Shown: positions 1-4,594 of the stretch, in pieces
Layout: each line of letters opens with the position of its first letter
Numbering within the stretch: the stretch's first letter is position 1
NCBI GenBank assembly: GCA_023135025.1
Contig: JAGLTY010000073.1
Span: forward strand, 1 to 8,472
Source of the DNA: Bacteroidales bacterium
GTDB lineage: Bacteria > Bacteroidota > Bacteroidia > Bacteroidales > GCA-2748055
Direction of reading: 5' to 3'
Length of the DNA stretch: 8,472 nt
Translations under genes and position numbers: made by a program
The notes under the pieces: generated by a model
The model's database searches: none
The model's input: only the letters and a program-made list of their open reading frames with translations
Told to the model about the DNA's origin: nothing

Positions 1-1047
1 CAGTGGCTGGGGGGAATGGGAATAATTCTGCTTACACTGCTTCTGCTGCCTTTCCTGGGAATAGGAGGAATGCAGCTATTTTCAGCCGAGGTGCCAAGCC
101 CCACACCCGTTAAGCTACATCCGCATGTGAAGGACACGGCCAAACGTTTGTGGTTGATCTATCTGGTCTTTACTTTTGTTGAGAGCCTGTTGCTCTGGGC
201 CGGTGAAATGAAGCTGTACGATGCCATTTGTCATTCACTGACCACCATGGCCACAGGTGGGTACTCCACCAAGCAGGCCAGTATTGCGTACTGGAACTCG
301 CCCTATATCCATTATGTGATTACCCTGTTTATGTTTCTGGCGGGAACTAACTTTACGCTGGCCTATTTTGGAATGCATGGACAGTTCAGGAAGATATGGG
401 TGAATGAAGAGTTTAGATGGTACCTCGGATTTATCGGTGGATTTACCCTGGTGATAACGTTTGGACTCTTCTTTACTGGCGGGGGTGGATTTGAGCTGGC
501 CTTTCGGAATGCCATTTTCCAGGTGGTCTCCATCATTACCACCACAGGCTATGCCTCAGCCGATTATTTGCAATGGACCCCGTGGCTCATTGTACTTATT
601 TTTACATTGATGTTTTTTGGGGGATCGGCAGGATCCACAGGGGGTGGCCCCAAGATTATGCGGATTGTGGTTATGTTGAAAAACTCCACCCAGGAGCTGA
701 AACGGATGATTCACCCCAACGCCGTGATTCCTGTCAGACTCAATAAAATGGCAGTGGAGGAGTCGGTGGTCACCAGTGTACTGGCATTTATGGCATTTTA
801 TGGCATCATCGCTGTGATCTCCATGGCAGTAATGTCGATTCTTGGAAATGACCTGGATACCTCAGTTGGTGCAGTGGCAGCCACCCTGGGAAATATTGGT
901 CCGGGTATCGGCAAAGTGGGACCGGCCCTGAATTATTCGGAGATCCATGTGGCGGGCAAATGGTTTCTCTCCTTCCTGATGCTGGTAGGCAGATTGGAAC
1001 TCTTTACGGTGCTGGTGCTTTTCTCCCCAATGTTCTGGAGAAGGTAG
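1..1047 (+). CDS. trkH: TrkH-family potassium uptake channel subunit, 5'-truncated
   Basis: Integral inner-membrane subunit of a Trk/Ktr-type K+ uptake system. The frame is open from base 1, where the first residues read QWLGGMGIILL, a typical TrkH segment, so the start lies upstream and the ATG at 16 is internal. The 348 visible codons are about three quarters of a normal TrkH of roughly 480-500 residues. Three of the four expected selectivity-filter loops are visible: TTMATGGYS (about 241-270), ITTTGYA (about 535-555) and ATLGNIGPG (about 880-906). The conserved GGSAGSTGGGPKIMRI segment lies near 622-669. Several hydrophobic membrane helices separate these loops. The protein normally works with a cytoplasmic NAD/ATP-binding TrkA/KtrA protein, which would have to be outside the window. 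The stop is 7 bp from the convergent stop of the CoA-binding gene. The family is secure; Trk versus Ktr subtype is not resolved. Confidence 0.95.
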   Translation, partial: QWLGGMGIILLTLLLLPFLGIGGMQLFSAEVPSPTPVKLHPHVKDTAKRLWLIYLVFTFVESLLLWAGEMKLYDAICHSLTTMATGGYSTKQASIAYWNSPYIHYVITLFMFLAGTNFTLAYFGMHGQFRKIWVNEEFRWYLGFIGGFTLVITFGLFFTGGGGFELAFRNAIFQVVSIITTTGYASADYLQWTPWLIVLIFTLMFFGGSAGSTGGGPKIMRIVVMLKNSTQELKRMIHPNAVIPVRLNKMAVEESVVTSVLAFMAFYGIIAVISMAVMSILGNDLDTSVGAVAATLGNIGPGIGKVGPALNYSEIHVAGKWFLSFLMLVGRLELFTVLVLFSPMFWRR

Positions 1048-1054
1048 GCGTGGA

Positions 1055-1528
1055 TTATTCTAAAGAGAGCTGGTATTCACCTGGAATTTTACCGAAGGTT
1101 TTTCTGAGCCAGAGATGGAATTTGTGCATTCCCTCTCCGTAAAACATCAGTGGACAGAAGCCATATACCACCTCGATCTTGTTTTCTCTGCAGGTAGTAT
1201 AAGCTTTCTCAGAATAGGCTCCTTTCCCTATACCCCTGACCATCCAGACCCGTTTGATCCCCGATCCCACAGCCTGTTCTACGATCTCTTCGGTCAATTT
1301 CGGGGGAACCGCCATGATCAGGTTCTCCACATCGCCTGGAAGATTCTTAACAGTGGGTAGAGAGGTTTTTCCTTCAATCTCGCTGTACCTGGGGTTTACC
1401 AGAAAAACATCTTTACCAAGTTTCTGCAGTTCGATCATTAATGTCCTGCCGAAATTGTCTTTGTTGGGAGATGCTCCTGCGATGGCGACTTGACCGGAAT
1501 CCAAAAATGCCTGTATGGTCTTTTTCAT
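1055..1528 (-). CDS. CoA-binding (Rossmann-fold) domain protein, COG1832/YccU-like
   Basis: A protein of 157 residues consisting of one CoA-binding Rossmann domain, related to the nucleotide-binding domain of succinyl-CoA synthetase alpha. Visible landmarks are the glycine-rich loop VAIAGASPNKDNFGR (residues 14-28), VNPRYSEIEG (44-53), the AVPP turn (73-76), VWMVRGIGKGAYS (about 94-106) and the C-terminal CPLMF motif (125-129). This arrangement is that of the small stand-alone YccU/YdiJ-type CoA-binding proteins, whose physiological role is not established; CoA or another nucleotide is the inferred ligand. I chose the ATG at 1528. The frame can be extended to a GTG at 1549, but the extra seven residues are not family-like. 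It follows the tsaC-like gene by 62 bp on the same strand, so co-transcription is plausible, although that gap also holds a -7-like element. Family assignment is good; specific function is unknown. Confidence 0.88.
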   Translation of the reverse strand: MKKTIQAFLDSGQVAIAGASPNKDNFGRTLMIELQKLGKDVFLVNPRYSEIEGKTSLPTVKNLPGDVENLIMAVPPKLTEEIVEQAVGSGIKRVWMVRGIGKGAYSEKAYTTCRENKIEVVYGFCPLMFYGEGMHKFHLWLRKTFGKIPGEYQLSLE

Positions 1529-1567
1529 GGGGTGAGCGATTTTCCACACAAGTTAATGATTGAGAGA

Positions 1568-1575
1568 CAAATCTA
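1568..1575 (-). promoter_or_regulatory. Possible Bacteroidota -7 promoter element before the CoA-binding gene
   Basis: On the minus strand this reads TAGATTTG, an exact match to the Bacteroidota -7 consensus TAnnTTTG. It lies 39 bp upstream of the chosen ATG (1528), giving a predicted 5' leader of roughly 30 nt. No convincing TTTG -33 element is present at the usual 17-23 bp spacing, and the position also falls just past the stop of the upstream gene. It could be an internal promoter or a chance match in AT-rich sequence. Confidence 0.3.
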
Positions 1576-1590
1576 AAAATTCCAATGGAT

Positions 1591-2208
1591 CTATAGTTCC
1601 ACCTCACCGAGACCCTGTCTGACAACCTCAGGTTCATCGCCGCTGCAGTCGACTATTGTAGATGGTTCCATTCCTCCGTATCCCCCGTCGATCACAACAT
1701 CCACAAAATCGCGGTACTCTTCAAAGATCAGCTCGGGATCGGTGGGATACTCCAGGATCTGGTCATCCTCTTTCAGGGAGGTGGTCAGGATGGGATTGCC
1801 CAGTTGCCGGACAATCTCCAGGATAATATTGTTATCGGGGATCCTGATTCCCACAGTTTTACGTTTCTGCTTGATCGATTTGGGAACCTGTGTACTGGCG
1901 GTAAGGATAAAGGTGAAGGGACCGGGCAGGTGGGATTTCATCAGTTTGAAGGTCCTGTTGTCCACATGCCTGGCAAAATCGGAGAGGTGACTCAAATCGG
2001 AACAGATAAATGAGAACTGTGCTTTTTCAGGCTTGATCCCTTTGATTCGGGCAACCCTCTCCACAGCCCTGGCTTTGGTGATGTCGCACCCCATGCCATA
2101 GACCGTATCGGTGGGATAGATGATTACACCACCATTTCGAAGCAGCTCAACAATCTTGTCGATCTGCCTCTGATCCGGACTCTTTTCATAAAGCTTCAGC
2201 ATCATCAT
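1591..2208 (-). CDS. tsaC: L-threonylcarbamoyladenylate synthase (TsaC/Sua5/YrdC family)
   Basis: A cytoplasmic enzyme of 205 residues that makes threonylcarbamoyl-AMP from threonine, bicarbonate and ATP. This is the first step of the t6A modification at position 37 of ANN-decoding tRNAs; the TsaD complex then transfers the group. Visible signatures are YPTDTVYGMGCD (residues 31-42), the basic segment RIKGIKPEK (54-62) in the region of the family's substrate-binding Lys/Arg residues, LPGPFTFIL (94-102), GIRIPDN (120-126), TTSLKE (142-147) and PSTIVDC (182-188), with VVRQG near the end. The length fits the short YrdC-domain-only (TsaC) form, because the C-terminal Sua5 domain is absent. Three ATG codons in a row (2208, 2205, 2202) make the exact start ambiguous; the outermost is listed. 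It lies between the rhomboid gene (104 bp upstream) and the CoA-binding gene (62 bp downstream), all on the same strand. Confidence 0.93.
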   Translation of the reverse strand: MMMLKLYEKSPDQRQIDKIVELLRNGGVIIYPTDTVYGMGCDITKARAVERVARIKGIKPEKAQFSFICSDLSHLSDFARHVDNRTFKLMKSHLPGPFTFILTASTQVPKSIKQKRKTVGIRIPDNNIILEIVRQLGNPILTTSLKEDDQILEYPTDPELIFEEYRDFVDVVIDGGYGGMEPSTIVDCSGDEPEVVRQGLGEVEL

Positions 2209-2312
2209 TTATGCGATAAACCGCGTAAAAATAGTATAATAACTGTATAAATGGAGCTTGTTTTGTATTTTAGGCAAATGCAACTTCCCGATGCAAAGAG
2301 GTGGGTGAAGGA

Positions 2313-2963
2313 TCAATGGCTGGCTTCCTCCTCCGGCTGATCTTCATCTGTCTGATCCCCTTCCTGATCCAAATTATCATCATCCAGTTCCGATCGTTCA
2401 GGCTCGGGTCCCTGGTCGTGGTAAACGATGGCCAGGACCACTCCCGAAGCGGCCCCGGTAATATGGGCTTCGAACGAGACCTCAAAATCGAATGGCAGGA
2501 GACCCCACACCATGCTGCCATACCAGAATACCACCAGCAGCGAGATGGCGGTCAGACTTCTGACCCGCCTGATTATCCCGCTCAGAAAGAGAAAGGCAGC
2601 TAGTCCGTAAATCATTCCGGATGCACCTATATGGTAAGCCTCTCTTCCCACGCCCCATAACAGAATACCTCCCAACAGGTAGATCAGGCCCCAGATCTTA
2701 TAGGCAATATCGCGATAGAAGTAAAAAAGTGCCAGGCTAAGCAGCAACACTGGCATGGAGTTGTCAATCAGGTGTTTCCAGTCGCCATGGATCAGGGGTG
2801 AGAATAATATCCCCTGCAGACCGCTCCATTTCCTTGGGTACACTCCTCTTTCCACGAAAGAGAGCTCCATGCTGATCTCGAAAAATTTCACTGCCCAGAG
2901 CAGCAACAGGAAGAATCCGGGAAAAACCAGGCTGTAGATAAACCGTTTCTTCTCTTCCGACAT
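2313..2963 (-). CDS. Rhomboid-family intramembrane serine protease with acidic C-terminal tail
   Basis: A polytopic membrane protein of 216 residues. Rhomboids cleave transmembrane substrates inside the bilayer with a Ser-His dyad. The full active-site set is visible: HLIDN (His64 and Asn68, the HxxxN oxyanion motif), HIGASG (nucleophile Ser115 within GxSG) and AHITGAASG (His167 in AHxxGxxxG). It is therefore predicted to be active and not a pseudoprotease. Hydrophobic segments lie near residues 10-28, 70-83, 89-106, 112-131, 137-156 and 167-181, consistent with a six-helix GlpG-type core. There is a loop of about 40 residues between helices 1 and 2. After about residue 183 the protein ends in a roughly 34-residue hydrophilic tail very rich in Asp/Glu, predicted to be cytoplasmic or disordered. 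Its substrate cannot be inferred. The start is the ATG at 2963, giving MSEEKKRF before the first helix. Confidence 0.92.
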   Translation of the reverse strand: MSEEKKRFIYSLVFPGFFLLLLWAVKFFEISMELSFVERGVYPRKWSGLQGILFSPLIHGDWKHLIDNSMPVLLLSLALFYFYRDIAYKIWGLIYLLGGILLWGVGREAYHIGASGMIYGLAAFLFLSGIIRRVRSLTAISLLVVFWYGSMVWGLLPFDFEVSFEAHITGAASGVVLAIVYHDQGPEPERSELDDDNLDQEGDQTDEDQPEEEASH

Positions 2964-2967
2964 ATAA

Positions 2968-2975
2968 CAAAGATA
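2968..2975 (-). promoter_or_regulatory. Possible -7 promoter element for the rhomboid gene
   Basis: The minus strand reads TATCTTTG, an exact TAnnTTTG match, only 4 bp upstream of the rhomboid ATG (2963). If it is used, transcription would begin at or very near the start codon, giving a leaderless or almost leaderless mRNA. No TTTG -33 partner is visible at the usual spacing, so this is a weak candidate. Confidence 0.3.
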
Positions 2976-3005
2976 TCTTTTTTCCGATTGTGCTATCTTT
3001 AAAGA
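2969..3005. repeat. Two short palindromes in the divergent rhomboid/rmuC intergenic gap
   Basis: AAAGATATCTTT (2969-2980) is a perfect 12-bp palindrome, and TCTTTAAAGA (2996-3005) is a perfect 10-bp palindrome. Both are built from the same AAAGA/TCTTT half-sites. They fill much of the 57-bp gap between two divergent genes and overlap the possible minus-strand -7 element. A regulator-binding site is possible, but chance in AT-rich DNA is equally possible. Confidence 0.35.
2994..3001 (+). promoter_or_regulatory. Possible -7-like element for rmuC
   Basis: TATCTTTA matches the Bacteroidota -7 consensus TAnnTTTG except for the last base, and lies 19 bp upstream of the rmuC ATG. A T-rich stretch at 2978-2983 could stand in for the -33 TTTG, but this is weak. 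Listed because rmuC needs a promoter in this gap and this is its best candidate. Confidence 0.25.
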
Positions 3006-3020
3006 ATAAAACCGGGGAAC

Positions 3021-4367
3021 ATGACAGAAATCTTGCTGGGAATACTGATACTGCTTGCCATTGTAAATGTGGTTATCGTTTTAAGGAACAGGAAATCGGT
3101 GGATACCGGGCCCCAATTGAAGGAGGTCGAATCTTCCATCCTCAGGTTCGAGACCGTACTGGAGAAAAATGAGAGAACACTGAAGGATGAATTTGAACGG
3201 AACCGGAGAGAGAACCAGGAGACCGCCAAGGCCAACCGGGAGGAGCTGACCAGGTCGCTTCAGTCTTTCGAGGTGAAGTTTGCCACCAATATCAAGGAGC
3301 TGAATGAATTGATCCGGCAAAAATTCGGGGATTTTAACAAACAGCAGATCGATAACAATAGGCTGGCTACTGACCATATGAAAGGGATCCAGGAGACCAT
3401 TGAAAAGCAGCTGTTAAGTATCCGTGATGACAATACAAAGCAGCTTAACGAGATGCGGAAAACCGTGGATGAAAAGTTGCAGACAACTCTGGAAAAGAGG
3501 CTGGGAGAGTCCTTTAAACAGGTGAGCGAAAGGCTCGAACAGGTACATAAAGGACTTGGAGAGATGCAAACTATTGCCTCCGGGGTGGGGGATCTGAAAA
3601 AGGTTCTTTCCAATGTAAAGACCAGGGGTGTGCTGGGCGAGTATCTCCTGGGTAATATCCTGGAGCAGATTCTTACACCCGATCAGTACAGCATGAATGT
3701 CTCCACGAAGAAGGGAAGCCAGGCCCATGTGGAGTATGCAATTAAACTTCCTGGGAAGAGCACAGATGAGGAGGTCTGGATGCCGGTGGATTCAAAATTC
3801 CCCATTGAGTCGTACGAGTTATTGCTGGTGGCATATGACCAGGGGAATCCGGAGCAGATTGAAGCGGCCCAGAAGATTCTGATAAAATCGGTGGAGGGAT
3901 TTGCAAAGGATATCAGCGAAAAATACCTCGATCCTCCCCATACCACCGACTTTGGGATTATGTTCCTTCCGGTGGAGAGCCTCTATGCTGAGGTGTTACG
4001 GCATCCGGGACTCTTTGAAACCCTTCAGAGAACCCACAGGATCACAGTCACCGGACCCACCACACTCTCTGCTCTGCTGAACAGCCTGCAGATGGGATTC
4101 CGCACCCTGGCAGTACAAAAACGAAGCAGCGAGGTGTGGAAAGTACTGGGAGCTGTGAAGGCAGAGTTTGAAACTTTTTCAGATCACCTTAAGAAAGTGA
4201 GAAAGCAGCTGGATACCGCTACCGGTACCCTGGATAAACTTCAAACAACCCGGACCAACCAGATAGAGAGAAAACTGCGTACAGTGGAAACCCTGGATGC
4301 ACCAGAATCGAAAGAGATCCTTGAACTGCCTTCCGAATCGGAAGAAGATATCCCCGAAGTTGAATAA
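3021..4367 (+). CDS. rmuC: RmuC-family DNA recombination protein
   Basis: A protein of 448 residues. RmuC proteins are predicted nuclease-fold proteins. In E. coli, loss of rmuC raises recombination at inverted repeats; the biochemical activity is poorly defined. Domain order: one N-terminal hydrophobic anchor (about residues 4-21, followed by RNRK), a long charged coiled-coil region rich in Glu, Lys and Gln (about 35-190), then the conserved RmuC domain. Conserved segments are NVKTRGVLGEYLLGNILEQI (198-217), PVDSKFPIESYE (from about 255; Asp257 and Lys259 are part of the conserved core), MFLPVESLYAEV (about 314-325) and GPTTLSALLNSLQMGFRTLA (from 345). A short coiled coil and an acidic tail ending in EEDIPEVE follow. 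Length and layout are typical. It stands alone: divergent from the rhomboid gene and separated from ilvD by the attenuator region, with no clear terminator after its stop. Confidence 0.95.
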   Translation: MTEILLGILILLAIVNVVIVLRNRKSVDTGPQLKEVESSILRFETVLEKNERTLKDEFERNRRENQETAKANREELTRSLQSFEVKFATNIKELNELIRQKFGDFNKQQIDNNRLATDHMKGIQETIEKQLLSIRDDNTKQLNEMRKTVDEKLQTTLEKRLGESFKQVSERLEQVHKGLGEMQTIASGVGDLKKVLSNVKTRGVLGEYLLGNILEQILTPDQYSMNVSTKKGSQAHVEYAIKLPGKSTDEEVWMPVDSKFPIESYELLLVAYDQGNPEQIEAAQKILIKSVEGFAKDISEKYLDPPHTTDFGIMFLPVESLYAEVLRHPGLFETLQRTHRITVTGPTTLSALLNSLQMGFRTLAVQKRSSEVWKVLGAVKAEFETFSDHLKKVRKQLDTATGTLDKLQTTRTNQIERKLRTVETLDAPESKEILELPSESEEDIPEVE

Positions 4368-4386
4368 ATTGTTATTTTTTGCACCT

Positions 4387-4421
4387 TTTGTGTTTGTGAA
4401 TTGAATTAATCTCTATATTTG
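4387..4421 (+). promoter_or_regulatory. Bacteroidota-type promoter of the ilv operon
   Basis: TATATTTG at 4414-4421 is an exact match to the -7 consensus TAnnTTTG. Two TTTG candidates for the -33 element precede it: 4387-4390 (23 bp spacer) and 4393-4396 (17 bp spacer). Both spacings are within the range reported for this promoter class. Transcription would start about 4427-4430, some 10 nt before the leader peptide ATG at 4439. It begins 20 bp after the rmuC stop and is the only good promoter candidate before ilvD. The tight promoter, leader ORF, terminator and ilvD order supports the call. Confidence 0.6.
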
Positions 4422-4438
4422 ACCGATGTTTTAAAACT

Positions 4439-4507
4439 ATGCCAAACAACATTCTGCATATTCTACTCGTGGTGCTCGTGCTGGTGATTGATCCAGGGTT
4501 GGCCTGA
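4439..4507 (+). CDS. Branched-chain amino acid leader peptide (ilv attenuator), 22 residues
   Basis: ATG at 4439 to TGA at 4505-4507 encodes 22 residues: 3 Ile, 6 Leu and 4 Val. They are concentrated in ILHILLVVLVLVI at residues 5-17, where 12 of 13 are branched-chain. This composition matches the control peptides of enterobacterial ilv operons in kind, although the sequence is not theirs. It sits about 10 nt after a predicted transcription start and 29 bp before an intrinsic terminator, upstream of ilvD-ilvB-ilvN. Its role is inferred as a sensor: scarcity of charged Ile, Leu or Val tRNA stalls the ribosome in the run and permits read-through. No Shine-Dalgarno is visible; the upstream bases are A/T-rich, as is common in Bacteroidota. 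All Ile codons are ATT and all Val codons are GTG. The six Leu codons are CTG (2), CTC (2), CTA and TTG, so they would be read by several tRNAs. Confidence 0.85.
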   Translation: MPNNILHILLVVLVLVIDPGLA

Positions 4508-4550
4508 GAGTGGTATTTAGCAGATAAAAGCATACCAAGCCATTCTCAGG
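4503..4550 (+). promoter_or_regulatory. Predicted antiterminator of the ilv attenuator
   Basis: CCTGAGA (4503-4509) can pair perfectly with TCTCAGG (4544-4550), and TGGTAT (4511-4516) with ATACCA (4532-4537). The result is a two-part stem with one unpaired G (4510) opposite six bases (4538-4543), and a loop at 4517-4531. The structure uses bases 4537 and 4544-4547, which form part of the terminator's 5' arm, so the two folds exclude each other. The leader stop codon (4505-4507) lies inside its 5' strand. A ribosome at the stop would therefore mask it, while one stalled at residues 5-17 would not. A possible third pairing, CTACTC (4463-4468) with GAGTGG (4508-4513, one G-U), would be the classical 1:2 hairpin. 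Read by eye; energies not calculated. Confidence 0.7.
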
Positions 4551-4568
4551 ATAGAGGATGGCTTTTTT
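4537..4568 (+). terminator. Intrinsic terminator (attenuator) before ilvD
   Basis: AAGCCATTCTC (4537-4547) pairs with GAGGATGGCTT (4554-4564) in an 11-bp stem with a single G-U pair and a 6-base loop (4548-4553). A run of six T (4563-4568) begins in the last two stem positions. This is a textbook rho-independent terminator. It lies between the leader peptide stop and the ilvD start (27 bp to the ATG), where it would block its own operon unless regulated. That position argues for an attenuator and against a terminator for rmuC, which ends 170 bp upstream. Confidence 0.88.
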
Positions 4569-4594
4569 AATGAACAGATAAGCAGAACTGAACA

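Noticed and set aside
1018..1044. Inverted repeat TTCTCC/GGAGAA (1021-1026 and 1037-1042) at the end of trkH, near the convergent gene ends, as a bidirectional terminator
   Set aside because: Only six Watson-Crick pairs with a 10-base loop, and no T tract follows on either strand; it lies inside coding sequence. Not enough to call a terminator.
1529..1549. GTG start at 1549 for the CoA-binding protein
   Set aside because: Adds seven residues (VWKIAHP) not typical of the family and uses a weaker start codon; the ATG at 1528 begins at the normal MKKTIQAF position.
2278..2296. Direct repeat ATGCAA (2278-2283 and 2291-2296) in the rhomboid-tsaC gap
   Set aside because: A 6-bp repeat in 20 bp is readily expected by chance, and no promoter element or hairpin is associated with it.
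4368..4594. T-box or amino-acid riboswitch as an alternative explanation of the terminator before ilvD
   Set aside because: The region from predicted start to terminator is only about 140 nt and much of it is the leader ORF. No T-box sequence or specifier stem-loop was seen, and the Ile/Leu/Val-rich ORF explains the terminator better.
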